A DNA stretch of 64,000 nucleotides from Aggregatilinea lenta (GTDB lineage: Bacteria > Chloroflexota > Anaerolineae > Aggregatilineales > Aggregatilineaceae), in contig NZ_BFCB01000003.1 in NCBI RefSeq assembly GCF_003569045.1, positions 1,984,001 through 2,048,000 of the forward strand, in the 5' to 3' direction. Shown one piece after another: positions 19,689 through 28,269 of this stretch (position 1 is its first letter; each line of letters starts with the position of its first letter). The position numbers and the translations under genes were made by a program. The notes beneath the pieces are model-generated. The model ran no database searches. It saw only the letters and a list, made by a program, of their open reading frames with translations, and had not been told where the DNA came from.

Positions 19689-20663
19689 GTGGTCACAAAC
19701 AACATGGTATTGCCCAAAATCGAAGGGGATGCGACGTCTCAGCGTTATGGTCGCTTCATCATCAGTCCCCTTGAAAACGGCTATGGGATCACGGTGGGCA
19801 ATGCACTGCGGCGCGTGCTGTTGTCGTCACTACCCGGCGCATCCGTAACGTCGATCCGTGTCTCAGGCGTGCATCACGAGTTCTCTGCGATCCCCAACGT
19901 TCGCGAGGATATGACCCAGCTGATCTTGCAGGTCAAGCAGCTGCGCCTGAAGCTCTACGATGCGGAATCGGCCCGCTTGCGCCTTGAGGTGCATGGTGAA
20001 GGGACCGTGACGGCGGCGGACATTATCTGTCCTGCCGAAGTCGAAATCATCAACCCGGACCTGTACCTGTTCACTGCCGATTCGGATGATGCACAACTGG
20101 AGATCGAGTTCACGGTCCAGAGTGGGCGCGGTTACTCGCCTGCTGAGGAGCGGGGTCGTCTTCCCATCGGCGAACTGCCGATTGACGCCATCTTCAGCCC
20201 GATCAAGCGTGTGAACTATGACGTGGAACGTGCGCGCGTTGGTCAGCGCACGAACTATGACAAGCTGATCCTGGAAATCTGGACCGACGGGACCATCCGT
20301 CCTGAAGAGGCGATGAGCCAGTCGGCAGAAATGCTGATGAAGCACCTGATCATCATCGCGGGTGTCAGCGAGGAATCGCTCATGCCCGCGGCTGAGGAGC
20401 AGCCGGAACCCGATCCGAACGCACTCCCGCCGGAAACGTACGAGACACCCATCGAAACGCTGGACTTGAGCGTGCGTGTGTTCAACTCGTTGAAGCGCAC
20501 GGGCATCACCAACGTAGGCGAAGTGCTCGAAATGCTCGACCGGGGGCCGGACGCGATGCTCGCCATCCGCAACTTTGGCGAGAAATCGCTCGACGAGCTG
20601 GTGACCCGGCTGAAGGAAAAGAACTACCTGAGTCCCGAGCACGACATCTTCTCCGGCAGCTAA
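19689..20663 (+). CDS. rpoA: DNA-directed RNA polymerase subunit alpha
   Basis: Assembly platform of RNA polymerase and contact for UP elements and activators; 324 residues. The GTG at 19689 is chosen because AAGGAGG ends four bases upstream; an in-frame ATG at 19635 would add 18 residues with no family resemblance, and ATG 19704 is the shorter alternative. The N-terminal dimerisation domain has ENGYGITVGNALRRVLLSSLPG (in part). The C-terminal helix-hairpin-helix domain (GITNVGEVLEM...NFGEKSLDEL) is intact and joined by an acidic, proline-rich linker. Confidence 0.96.
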   Translation: MVTNNMVLPKIEGDATSQRYGRFIISPLENGYGITVGNALRRVLLSSLPGASVTSIRVSGVHHEFSAIPNVREDMTQLILQVKQLRLKLYDAESARLRLEVHGEGTVTAADIICPAEVEIINPDLYLFTADSDDAQLEIEFTVQSGRGYSPAEERGRLPIGELPIDAIFSPIKRVNYDVERARVGQRTNYDKLILEIWTDGTIRPEEAMSQSAEMLMKHLIIIAGVSEESLMPAAEEQPEPDPNALPPETYETPIETLDLSVRVFNSLKRTGITNVGEVLEMLDRGPDAMLAIRNFGEKSLDELVTRLKEKNYLSPEHDIFSGS

Positions 20664-20693
20664 GCCGCTGAGATCTACGAGGAACGACCTGTT

Positions 20694-21083
20694 ATGCGAC
20701 ATCGAGTAGCTGGAAAACGACTAGGACGGAGCACCGGTCAGCGTCGTGCCCTTCGCCGGGGCCTGATGACCGAGCTGTTCCGTCATGAGCGCATCACCAC
20801 GACCGAGGCAAAGGCGCGTGCCATTCGTGCTGAGGCTGAAAAGCTGATCACGATCGCCAAGCGGTCGCTGGTGCACGAGGATGCGAGCCGTGCCGTGCAC
20901 GCGCGCCGCATCGTGATGTCTCGCCTCAACAACCAGGAAGCGGTCGCCAAAATCTTCAACGATCTGGCGCCCCGCTACGAAGCGCGTCCTGGTGGTTATA
21001 CCCGCATGTACAAGCTCGGCTTGCGCAAGGGTGACGCCGCCAAGATGGCGCTGATCGAACTGGTGGACCGCGAGGAAGCATAG
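20694..21083 (+). CDS. rplQ: 50S ribosomal protein L17
   Basis: Tunnel-exit protein, 129 residues. MRHRVAGKRLGRSTGQRRAL and the C-terminal RPGGYTRMYKLGLRKGDAAKMA block are diagnostic. truA begins three bases after the stop. Confidence 0.97.
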   Translation: MRHRVAGKRLGRSTGQRRALRRGLMTELFRHERITTTEAKARAIRAEAEKLITIAKRSLVHEDASRAVHARRIVMSRLNNQEAVAKIFNDLAPRYEARPGGYTRMYKLGLRKGDAAKMALIELVDREEA

Positions 21084-21086
21084 GGA

Positions 21087-21851
21087 TTGGTGGAAGGGCT
21101 GCGCTACCGGGCGGTGGTTGCCTACGATGGCACAGACTATTTCGGCTTTCAGCGCCAGGCGAACGCCCCCACCATTCAAGGAACGATAGAAGCGGCTCTG
21201 CTCCGGGTGACACGACAACCGGTGACGATCCTTGGAGCAGGCCGTACCGATGCCGGAGTGCATGCGACCGGGCAGGTGGTTGCGTTCGACGTGGCATGGA
21301 AGCACTCCCCGCATGAGCTAGAGCGGGCGCTCAACGCCACACTACCCAACGCGATTGCCATCCGTTCGCTCGAAGTGGCGGAGCCAGGGTTTCATCCCCG
21401 CTTCGATGCACGGAGCCGGTGTTACGAATACACGCTGTATGCCGCGCCGGTGCGGCAGCCTCTGCGCGAACGGTATGCCTGGCACCTGCGGGCCCGCGAC
21501 GCGCTCGACCTAGAGGCGATGCAGCGTGCGGCGAGCAGTCTGATAGGCGTGCACGACTTTGCGACGTTTGGCCGCCCGCCGCAGGGAGAAAGCACCATCC
21601 GGGAAGTGCTGCGCTCCGAGCTTACGCTTGTGGCGCTGGCGGACCCGGAAACGCAGATAATCCGGTATACGATCGAGGCAAACGCGTTTTTATACCGGAT
21701 GGTGCGGCGGATCGTCGGGGCTTTGTCCCGAGTTGGCGGTGAGAAGCTCTCGCCGGAAGCGTTTGAAGCAGCGTTACATGCCGCGGATGAAACCTGCCTG
21801 CACCATATGGCGTCCGCGAGCGGGCTGTGTTTAGCCAGGGTAAGCTATTAA
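21087..21851 (+). CDS. truA: tRNA pseudouridine38-40 synthase
   Basis: Isomerises uridines 38-40 of the anticodon arm in many tRNAs; 254 residues. The catalytic aspartate is D55 in [34 protein letters not shown] and the C-terminal [13 protein letters not shown] motif also match. The start is uncertain between TTG 21087 and GTG 21090; only a weak ribosome binding site (TAGGGA) is present. Placement between rplQ and rplM matches many Gram-positive and Chloroflexota genomes. Confidence 0.93.
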   Translation: MVEGLRYRAVVAYDGTDYFGFQRQANAPTIQGTIEAALLRVTRQPVTILGAGRTDAGVHATGQVVAFDVAWKHSPHELERALNATLPNAIAIRSLEVAEPGFHPRFDARSRCYEYTLYAAPVRQPLRERYAWHLRARDALDLEAMQRAASSLIGVHDFATFGRPPQGESTIREVLRSELTLVALADPETQIIRYTIEANAFLYRMVRRIVGALSRVGGEKLSPEAFEAALHAADETCLHHMASASGLCLARVSY

Positions 21852-21885
21852 GGGAGCGGGGAGACGCCCGCTGGAGTATAGAAGC

Positions 21886-22320
21886 ATGAGGATCAAGACC
21901 TACACCCCCACGCCGGACGATATCCAGCGCGAGTGGTACGTGGTGGATGCCAAGGACAAAACTCTCGGGCGTCTCGCCACCGAGGTTGCACGGATTCTGC
22001 GCGGGAAACACAAGCCGATCTTTGCACCTCACATGGACACGGGCGATTTCGTGATCATCATCAACTGCGAGAAGATCCGGGTGACTGGCGACAAACTGGA
22101 TTCCAAACTCTACTACCGGCACTCAGGTTATCCCGGTGGGATCAAGTCTGTCACGCTGCGCCAGCAGTTGAACAAGTTCCCGGACCGCGTCCTTCAGGAA
22201 GCGGTGCGCGGTATGCTGCCCAAGAACAAGCTGGGCCGTGCGATGATCAAGAAGCTCAAGATCTATGCGGGCGACAAGCACCCACACCAGGCTCAGCAAC
22301 CGAAGGTGCTCGACCTTTAA
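21886..22320 (+). CDS. rplM: 50S ribosomal protein L13
   Basis: Early-assembly large-subunit protein, 144 residues. It contains [47 protein letters not shown] and the [17 protein letters not shown] terminus, all typical. Paired with rpsI 23 bases downstream. Confidence 0.97.
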   Translation: MRIKTYTPTPDDIQREWYVVDAKDKTLGRLATEVARILRGKHKPIFAPHMDTGDFVIIINCEKIRVTGDKLDSKLYYRHSGYPGGIKSVTLRQQLNKFPDRVLQEAVRGMLPKNKLGRAMIKKLKIYAGDKHPHQAQQPKVLDL

Positions 22321-22343
22321 GCGCGAAGAGGAAGATGTAAATC

Positions 22344-22739
22344 ATGGCGAATCAGTATTATGAAGGCATTGGACGGCGCAAGCGTTCGACGGCGCGCGTC
22401 CGGCTGTGGACCGGTGGCGACGGCAGCATCGTGATCAACGATAAGCCGGGTGAAGATTTCCTGTCGCGCGAAGGTGACCTGCATTTGGCGACCGCGCCCC
22501 TGCGCGCCGTGGCCCAGGAAGCAGCCTACAACGTGACCGTGAAAGTCAACGGCGGCGGTGTGACCGGCCAGCGTGACGCGATCCAGCTCGGTATCGCGCG
22601 CGCCCTGGTCGAGATTGAGCCGGAATGGCGCTCCACGCTGCGTCAGGCCGATTTCATGTCGCGCGATCCGCGTATCAAGGAACGCAAGAAGCCCGGTCTC
22701 AAGCGCGCGCGTAAGGCCCCGACCTACACCAAGCGTTAA
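22344..22739 (+). CDS. rpsI: 30S ribosomal protein S9
   Basis: Small-subunit protein whose C-terminal tail reaches the P-site tRNA; 131 residues. YEGIGRRKRSTARVRLW, the GQRDAIQLGIARAL block and the invariant TKR end are present. It is the last gene of the ribosomal block and is followed by an intrinsic terminator. Confidence 0.97.
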   Translation: MANQYYEGIGRRKRSTARVRLWTGGDGSIVINDKPGEDFLSREGDLHLATAPLRAVAQEAAYNVTVKVNGGGVTGQRDAIQLGIARALVEIEPEWRSTLRQADFMSRDPRIKERKKPGLKRARKAPTYTKR

Positions 22740-22769
22740 GTCGCGGCCCACACAGCGTAATGACCTTTT

Positions 22770-22825
22770 CAGGCAAAACCCCCAGGGGATTCCGTGGGGA
22801 TTTTGCCTGTTTGTGTTTATAACAA
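22770..22825 (+). terminator. Intrinsic terminator closing the ribosomal block
   Basis: CAGGCAAAACCCC (22770-22782) pairs with GGGGATTTTGCCTG (22796-22809) with a small internal mismatch, followed by TTTGTGTTT. It lies 30 bases after the rpsI stop. Confidence 0.8.
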
Positions 22826-22861
22826 ACACAGCGCACGACTTTACAGGTAGGGAGCGTCGTT

Positions 22862-23968
22862 ATGCCTCATCAGTTGGATATGCGCCAGGCCGAACAGGCG
22901 CTGGCTGCACTTGATCTGGACGCGCTGAACGGTCTGCAACTGCTGGACGCGGCGCGCTTCGCCGGGCAGCATCACCCGCCACTCAACCCCGATGTGCCCG
23001 CGCTGGTGCTGAATGTCATGGGCGACGATCTGGCCCTTATCCGGCATATCCTGCTCAACCAGTATCCCGATATGCACGAAGTGTCGGTGATCTCTTTCAG
23101 CGATGGCGGCGAATCCACCGTGGACCCGATCGCGCTGTGCACCCTGCAAGCGGATAGCACGTGCTGGGGGTCGGGGGTGCTGTACGTGCCCGCACTGCCG
23201 GAGCCGGGCAGCTTTGAGCGTTTCCAGGAGACCATCGCGCACCTGCGCGCGCCGGAAGGCTGCCCCTGGGACCGCAAGCAAACGCACAGCTCGCTGCGCC
23301 CGTTCCTGCTCGAAGAGACGTACGAGGTGCTCGACGCACTCGATGCGGGCGACATTGATGGTCTGCGCGAGGAGCTGGGCGACTTGCTGCTGCAAATCGT
23401 GCTGCACAGCCAGATCGCGGTCGAGGCGGGCGAGTTCCACATGGCCGACGTGATCGCCACGGTAAACGAAAAGCTGATTCGCCGCCATCCGCACGTATGG
23501 GGCACGGTGGACGTCAACGACGACGAAGACGTGAAGGTCAACTGGGACAAGCTAAAGCAGGCGGAGAAAGCTGAAACGCGCGATTCGCGGTTGGACGGTG
23601 TACCGAAGGCGCAGCCCGCGCTCTTGCAGGCGTACAGCTACCAGACCCGTGCGGCGCGCGTGAAATTCGACTGGGATACGATCGAACCGGTGATCGCCAA
23701 GATCCACGAAGAGATCGACGAGCTGGCGACGGCCCAGACGGACGACGAGCGCGCGGCAGAGGCGGGCGATCTGCTGTTCGCCACGGTCAACTGGCTGCGC
23801 TGGCTGGACATTGATCCCGAATCCGCGCTGCGCGGCGCGAACAACCGCTTTTACCAGCGCTTCCATTACATCGAGCAGGAAGCGGCGGCACGCGGCGTCG
23901 AGGTGGATACGCTGTCGTTCGAGGATATGGACGCCCTGTGGGAAGCCGCCAAGTCTAACGGGCTTTAG
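22862..23968 (+). CDS. MazG-family nucleoside triphosphate pyrophosphohydrolase with N-terminal extension
   Basis: Predicted to hydrolyse (d)NTPs to NMP and pyrophosphate as house-cleaning. 368 residues. Two MazG domains occupy about residues 118-240 and 255-355. The first has the full metal-binding signature: EETYEVLDALDAGD followed by EELGDLLLQIVLHSQ. The second has IHEEIDEL...EAGDLLFATVNWLRW. The first 115 residues are not MazG; they resemble the C-terminal part of the tetrapyrrole-methylase-like domain found fused to MazG in YabN-type proteins, but this is a weak resemblance and appears truncated. Single gene, convergent with tRNA-Pro. Confidence 0.88.
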   Translation: MPHQLDMRQAEQALAALDLDALNGLQLLDAARFAGQHHPPLNPDVPALVLNVMGDDLALIRHILLNQYPDMHEVSVISFSDGGESTVDPIALCTLQADSTCWGSGVLYVPALPEPGSFERFQETIAHLRAPEGCPWDRKQTHSSLRPFLLEETYEVLDALDAGDIDGLREELGDLLLQIVLHSQIAVEAGEFHMADVIATVNEKLIRRHPHVWGTVDVNDDEDVKVNWDKLKQAEKAETRDSRLDGVPKAQPALLQAYSYQTRAARVKFDWDTIEPVIAKIHEEIDELATAQTDDERAAEAGDLLFATVNWLRWLDIDPESALRGANNRFYQRFHYIEQEAAARGVEVDTLSFEDMDALWEAAKSNGL

Positions 23969-23983
23969 GGGCTTTAAAATACA

Positions 23984-24011
23984 AAACTCCCAACCGTCTG
24001 ATTGGGAGTTT
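23984..24011 (-). terminator. Terminator downstream of tRNA-Pro
   Basis: AAACTCCCAA (23984-23993) and TTGGGAGTTT (24002-24011) form a perfect 10-base stem. On the minus strand it is followed by TTGTATTTT, so it ends the tRNA transcript. It may also stop the convergent mazG transcript. Confidence 0.75.
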
Positions 24012-24012
24012 G

Positions 24013-24087
24013 TCGGGGCGCCCGGATTTGAACCGGGGACCTCACCGACCCGAACGGTGCGCGCTAGCCAAACTGCGCTACGCCCCG
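24013..24087 (-). tRNA. tRNA-Pro(CGG)
   Basis: Minus-strand cloverleaf of 75 bases without encoded CCA. Acceptor CGGGGCG/CGCCCCG with discriminator A; D-arm GCGC/GCGC; anticodon stem CACCG/CGGTG with loop TTCGGGT, anticodon CGG (proline CCG codon); five-base variable loop; T-arm CCCGG-TTCAAAT-CCGGG. C1 and the loop sequence fit prokaryotic proline tRNA. Confidence 0.96.
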
Positions 24088-24098
24088 AATGCGCGTGT

Positions 24099-24127
24099 AG
24101 TTTACACCCTGTGAGTGGGCTTTGCAA
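24099..24127 (-). promoter_or_regulatory. Promoter of tRNA-Pro
   Basis: Reading the minus strand, TTGCAA (24127-24122) and TAAACT (24104-24099) are separated by 17 bases. The start would lie near 24092, about five bases before the tRNA 5' end. Confidence 0.6.
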
Positions 24128-24178
24128 GGGTGAACTTGGGTTCCTGAGCTTGCTTTGCACCGAATCTGGATGGCTGGC

Positions 24179-24805
24179 ATGTCAACCGAAAAACCGGCAC
24201 CTCGCTTCAATACGCTCTCTGATCGCGCGCGCTACTATACGTCGGGCCTGACGTCGCGGCTGGGCCACGCGCTGTGGCATATGGGGATTCATCCCGACTG
24301 GCTGACCGCCGCCGGGCTGGCGATCGTCGCGTTGGCTGGGCTGGTCGCCTCGCAGGGACATTTCTTTTGGGCGGGGATTATCGTGATTCTCGGCTCGCCG
24401 CTGGACGCGCTGGACGGCGCAGTCGCGCGGGCGATGCAGCGTAAGGGCCGGTTTGGCGCGTTCTTCGACTCCACGTTGGACCGCTACGCGGACGGCTTCC
24501 TGTTCATGGGGCTGGCTTACTATTTCAGCGAACACGGCAACCAGACCGGCGTGCTGCTCAGCATCCTGGCGCTGCTCGGCTCGGTGATGGTCAGTTACAC
24601 CCGCGCCCGCGCTGAAGGGCTGGACCTCGACTGCAAGATCGGCCTGTTCACGCGCATGGAACGCATCGCGGTGCTGCTGATCATGCTGCTGACCGGGTGG
24701 GTGATTCCTGGCCTGTGGATCATGGTCATTGGCACGCACGTCACCGTGCTGCAGCGCATGGTGTACGTCTACCAGCAGCTCAAGGAGCGGGAGAGCGCCT
24801 TATGA
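24179..24805 (+). CDS. CDP-alcohol phosphatidyltransferase family protein
   Basis: Integral membrane enzyme joining a CDP-activated lipid to an alcohol (phosphatidylglycerophosphate- or phosphatidylinositol-phosphate-type synthase). 208 residues from the ATG at 24179; ATG 24170 and TTG 24155 are in-frame alternatives, and none has a strong ribosome binding site. The family signature DALDGAVAR...GAFFDSTLDRYAD gives all four metal-binding aspartates at about residues 79-110. Several membrane helices follow. It overlaps lgt by four bases, so the two membrane-lipid enzymes are co-expressed. The alcohol substrate cannot be told from sequence. Confidence 0.88.
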   Translation: MSTEKPAPRFNTLSDRARYYTSGLTSRLGHALWHMGIHPDWLTAAGLAIVALAGLVASQGHFFWAGIIVILGSPLDALDGAVARAMQRKGRFGAFFDSTLDRYADGFLFMGLAYYFSEHGNQTGVLLSILALLGSVMVSYTRARAEGLDLDCKIGLFTRMERIAVLLIMLLTGWVIPGLWIMVIGTHVTVLQRMVYVYQQLKERESAL

Positions 24806-25698
24806 ATATCGACCAGCGCGGATTCGAAATCGGCCCATTCGACATTTTTGGAATCACGCTGCACCCGACCTTTCACTGGTACGGGCTGATCATCGTGGCG
24901 GGCATCGCGCTGGCGGCGCTGCTGGCGGCGTGGATGGCCAAGCGCGACGACAAGGATCCGGACGTCGTCTGGGACGCGCTGATCTGGGTGGTGATTCTGG
25001 GCGTCGTGTTTGCGCGGGCGTGGCACGTGCTGTTCCCGTCGATCTCGATGGTCGAGTCGGGACGCGACACGGGCTGGTACCTGAGCCACTTCTTCGACCT
25101 CAATGAAGGCCCGCTGGTGATCTGGAGCGGGGGCCTGTCGATCTTCGGGGCGGTCATTGGCGGCGTGCTGGGCGTGTTGCTCTACACGTGGCGGCACAAG
25201 CTCGACATCCTCTCGTGGCTGGATATCGGCGCGGTGGCCGTGCCGCTGGGGCAGGCCATCGGGCGCTGGGGGAACTACGTCAACCAGGAGCTGTACGGCA
25301 AGCCGACCGATCTGCCGTGGGGTATCAAGATCGATAACCCGCCGCTGGAATACTCTGAAGCCACGCGCTTCCACCCGCTGTTTCTGTACGAATCGCTGTG
25401 GAACCTGCTCACGGTCGGCGTGCTGCTGACGGTGTGGCTCAAGTTCCGCCACCGCCTGAAGCAGGGCGACATCCTGCTGATGTACCTCGTGATGTATCCT
25501 ACCGTGCGCGCGCTGCTCGAATTCCTGCGCATCGAGGTGGCGATGTCCGGCGGGATCAACGTGTCGCAGGTGTTCAGCGCACTGGTGGCTGTGGTCGCGG
25601 CGCTGGCGCTGATCGTGCGACACCGGCACAACATCGCGCGGCGGCTGCGCGGCGATGCGCCCGCTGAGACGCCTGCGCCTGCGCCGAAAAATTCGTGA
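24802..25698 (+). CDS. lgt: Prolipoprotein diacylglyceryl transferase
   Basis: Transfers diacylglycerol from phosphatidylglycerol to the lipobox cysteine of prolipoproteins; membrane enzyme of 298 residues. The ATG at 24802 overlaps the upstream stop (ATGA). The Lgt signature GRWGNYVNQELYG and the FHPLFLYES motif are intact, with about seven hydrophobic segments and a short charged, proline-rich tail. Lipoproteins that would use it are encoded in this window near 35.3-36.1 and 56.2-56.6 kb. Confidence 0.95.
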   Translation: MNIDQRGFEIGPFDIFGITLHPTFHWYGLIIVAGIALAALLAAWMAKRDDKDPDVVWDALIWVVILGVVFARAWHVLFPSISMVESGRDTGWYLSHFFDLNEGPLVIWSGGLSIFGAVIGGVLGVLLYTWRHKLDILSWLDIGAVAVPLGQAIGRWGNYVNQELYGKPTDLPWGIKIDNPPLEYSEATRFHPLFLYESLWNLLTVGVLLTVWLKFRHRLKQGDILLMYLVMYPTVRALLEFLRIEVAMSGGINVSQVFSALVAVVAALALIVRHRHNIARRLRGDAPAETPAPAPKNS

Positions 25699-25712
25699 AT
25701 TTTTCCCGGCGC
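25681..25712. repeat. Long inverted repeat over the lgt stop codon
   Basis: GCGCCG-AAAAATTC and GAATTTTT-(CC)-CGGCGC pair with a two-base loop and one two-base bulge, spanning the last codons of lgt. No T-tract follows on either side, so it is not a classical terminator. It may protect the 3' end of the mRNA. Confidence 0.4.
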
Positions 25713-25736
25713 GCGGTGAACGGTGCTGCGACACGT

Positions 25737-25742
25737 TACAAT
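25737..25742 (+). promoter_or_regulatory. Candidate -10 box for the ABC exporter operon
   Basis: TACAAT lies 40 bases before the ABC ATPase start. Only a poor -35 match (GGTGAA at 16 bases) is visible. Confidence 0.3.
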
Positions 25743-25781
25743 ATTCTCGGACGCTAAGCTAACCAGTGGGCCATATGGCGC

Positions 25782-26726
25782 ATGATTGAAACACACGAGT
25801 TGACCAAGCGCTTCGGGGAGTTCCTCGCCGTGGATCGCGTCACCCTCTCGGTGGAGGCGGGCGCGATTTTTGCGATCCTGGGGCCGAATGGCGCGGGCAA
25901 AACCACGACCGTGCGTATGCTGACCTCGATCCTCCAGCCGACCTCCGGCTGGGCGCGCGTTGCGGGCTATGACGTGACGCAGGACCCGCTCAAGGTGCGC
26001 TCGGTCGTCGGCGTGCTCACCGAGCAGCACGGCCTTTACGAGCGCATGAAGGGCATCGAATACCTCGACTTCTTCGCACAGGTGTATCACCTGCCGGACG
26101 ACGTGCGCCGCCAGCGTCCCTACGAGTTGATGCAGTATTTCGGCCTCGGTGATGCGCTCGACAAGCGCCTGGGGGCCTATTCGAAGGGCATGAAGCAGAA
26201 GCTCGCACTGGTGCGCGCCATGCTGCACGATCCGTCGGTGCTGCTGCTCGACGAGCCAACCTCCGCGATGGACCCGCAGAGCGCCAAGCTGGTCCGTGAC
26301 GCGATCAAAGAGCTGCGCCGCGAGGAGCGCACCGTCGCCATCACGACGCACAACCTGGCCGAGGCGCAGACTCTGGCCGACCGCATCGGCGTGATGCGGC
26401 GCGGACGGATCATCGCCAACGGCACGTTCCGCGAGCTGTCGCAGCGTTTCGCCGGGCTGCCGCTGATAGAGGCGCGCCTCGACCGCCCGCTGAACGGCAC
26501 GATTAGTGAGTTACACGATGTGATCGACGTCACGGAGCAGGGCGACACGTGGCTGCGCTACCGCACGCCGCGGCCCGAAGCGGATAACCCCGCCGTGGTG
26601 CGCTGCCTGACCGGCCTGGGGTTGGGCCTGGTCTCGCTCAGCGAGGTCAGCCGCTCGCTCGAAGATGTCTATTTGCAGATCGTTCACGAAGACGAAGGGC
26701 ACGAGCACGATGCTCAAAGCGACTGA
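25782..26726 (+). CDS. ABC transporter ATP-binding protein (NatA/CcmA-like exporter type)
   Basis: Cytoplasmic ATPase of a two-gene exporter, 314 residues. Walker A is GPNGAGKTTT (about residues 34-43), the signature is YSKGMKQKLALVRAML, and Walker B is VLLLDEPTSAMDP. The switch histidine is in ITTHNLAEA. A C-terminal extension of about 90 residues after the nucleotide-binding domain resembles that of ABC-2 family ATPases. The gene overlaps the permease by 17 bases. Sodium, drug or polymer export are all possible; the substrate is not known. Confidence 0.9.
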   Translation: MIETHELTKRFGEFLAVDRVTLSVEAGAIFAILGPNGAGKTTTVRMLTSILQPTSGWARVAGYDVTQDPLKVRSVVGVLTEQHGLYERMKGIEYLDFFAQVYHLPDDVRRQRPYELMQYFGLGDALDKRLGAYSKGMKQKLALVRAMLHDPSVLLLDEPTSAMDPQSAKLVRDAIKELRREERTVAITTHNLAEAQTLADRIGVMRRGRIIANGTFRELSQRFAGLPLIEARLDRPLNGTISELHDVIDVTEQGDTWLRYRTPRPEADNPAVVRCLTGLGLGLVSLSEVSRSLEDVYLQIVHEDEGHEHDAQSD

Positions 26727-28203
26727 CTCCGCCGCGTTTGCCGGAACGCCGCCCGTCGAGCCGCGCGACGCCGTGCGCCACACGCTGTCCAACGCGATGA
26801 TCGTCACGCGGCGCGAAGTGCGCGACAGCTTCCGCGACTGGCGCATCGTCACGCCGATCTTCCTGCTGACGCTGGTCTTCCCGCTGTTAGCGAACGTGAT
26901 GACCAACGCCTTCGTCAGCTTCTTCGTCGAGCACGGGGCGGACCCACTGCTGCCGTCATTGCTGCCGCTGATGCCGATGATCGTCGGCTTCTTCCCGGTG
27001 TCGATCTCGTTGGTGATCGCGCTGGAAACGTTCGTTGGAGAGAAGGAGCGGCAGAGCCTGGAGCCGCTGCTCTCGACCCCGCTGACCAACACCGAGTTGT
27101 ACCTGGGGAAGGCGTTCGCGGCGATGCTGCCGCCGCTGCTGGCCAGCTACGTAGGGCTGGTGGTATACATCGGCGGGCTGATGCTGGGGTCGCAGCAGTG
27201 GCGTCCGCCCGCGATCCTCGTACTGCAGATCCTGGTACTGACGACCGTGCAGGCGCTGGTGATGGTCACCGGCGCGGTGGTCGTGTCCAGCCAGACCACG
27301 TCCACCCGCGCGGCGAACCTGCTGGCGAGCTTCATCATCATCCCGGTGTCGCTGCTGGTCATGGCCGAAAGCGTGATCATGGTGCAGCCCTACCGCCGTT
27401 TCCTTCTGTGGTATATCTCGATCGGCTTGCTGGTGGTGGTCGTGTTGCTGGTGCGCATGGGCGCGCGCATCTTCAACCGCGAAGAGCTGCTGGGACGCTC
27501 GCTGGACCAGATCAACATCCGGCACGGCTTGCGCGTGTTCTGGACGCAGCTCAAGGGCGTCGAGGGGCGCTTCACGCTGCCGCGCTGGTATCGCGAGAGC
27601 GTGTTTCCGGCGGCGGCGCGCCTGAAGGACAGCGCCGCGGTCGTGGCGCTGTGCCTCGTCGCGGCATTGATCCTCGGTGCGGTCATCGGCGCACACTGGC
27701 GGCTGCCGCTCGACCAGACGCAGACTTACGACCAGACGATGGCGGAGAACATGCAGCGCTTCTTCGACCTGGGGCAGGGCAGCCCGCACCTGATCGTGGC
27801 CGTGGTCATGCAGAACGTGCGTGTGCTGGTACTGGGGACCGTGCTGGCGGCGTTTACCTTCGGCGCGGCACCGCTGCTGCTGGTGATGCTGCCCTTTGGT
27901 ATCATCGGTTATCTGGCCGCACAGGTGGTTGGCACGCAGATCGACCCGCTGATCATCCTGGCGGGCGTGGTGCCGCACGGCGTATTCGAGGTTCCGGCGA
28001 TATTGTTGGCTGGCGCGGCGGCGCTGCGGCTGGGCAGCATCCTCACCAAGCCGCCGCGCGGGGTGACAGCCAGCGATGCCTGGCTGTGCGCTCTGTCGGA
28101 CGCGGTGAAACTCGGCGTGGGTGTGGTGCTGCCGCTGCTGATCGTCGCGGCGATCGTCGAGGTGACCGTCACGCCGCACGTGATCGAGTATGTGCTGAAA
28201 TAG
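26710..28203 (+). CDS. ABC-2-type permease fused to a SpoIIM-like membrane domain
   Basis: Membrane partner of the preceding ATPase, 497 residues from the ATG at 26710. Residues about 20-265 form an ABC-2 permease, with a long extracytoplasmic-type segment after the first helix and EKERQSLEPLLSTPLTN as the typical cytoplasmic motif. Residues about 310-497 resemble the SpoIIM/DUF95 family: MQNVRVLVLGTVLAAFTFG and PHGVFEVPAILLAGAAALRLG. SpoIIM is usually a separate protein. Nothing in the window suggests sporulation, so the tail more likely has a general envelope role. Fusion assignment is from motif recognition. Confidence 0.8.
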   Translation: MLKATDSAAFAGTPPVEPRDAVRHTLSNAMIVTRREVRDSFRDWRIVTPIFLLTLVFPLLANVMTNAFVSFFVEHGADPLLPSLLPLMPMIVGFFPVSISLVIALETFVGEKERQSLEPLLSTPLTNTELYLGKAFAAMLPPLLASYVGLVVYIGGLMLGSQQWRPPAILVLQILVLTTVQALVMVTGAVVVSSQTTSTRAANLLASFIIIPVSLLVMAESVIMVQPYRRFLLWYISIGLLVVVVLLVRMGARIFNREELLGRSLDQINIRHGLRVFWTQLKGVEGRFTLPRWYRESVFPAAARLKDSAAVVALCLVAALILGAVIGAHWRLPLDQTQTYDQTMAENMQRFFDLGQGSPHLIVAVVMQNVRVLVLGTVLAAFTFGAAPLLLVMLPFGIIGYLAAQVVGTQIDPLIILAGVVPHGVFEVPAILLAGAAALRLGSILTKPPRGVTASDAWLCALSDAVKLGVGVVLPLLIVAAIVEVTVTPHVIEYVLK

Positions 28204-28269
28204 CGCGGTGTGTGTATGCTCTTGGGGAGCATACATCGCACTCATTGAGGGGGCAGGTGGGGAATCGCT

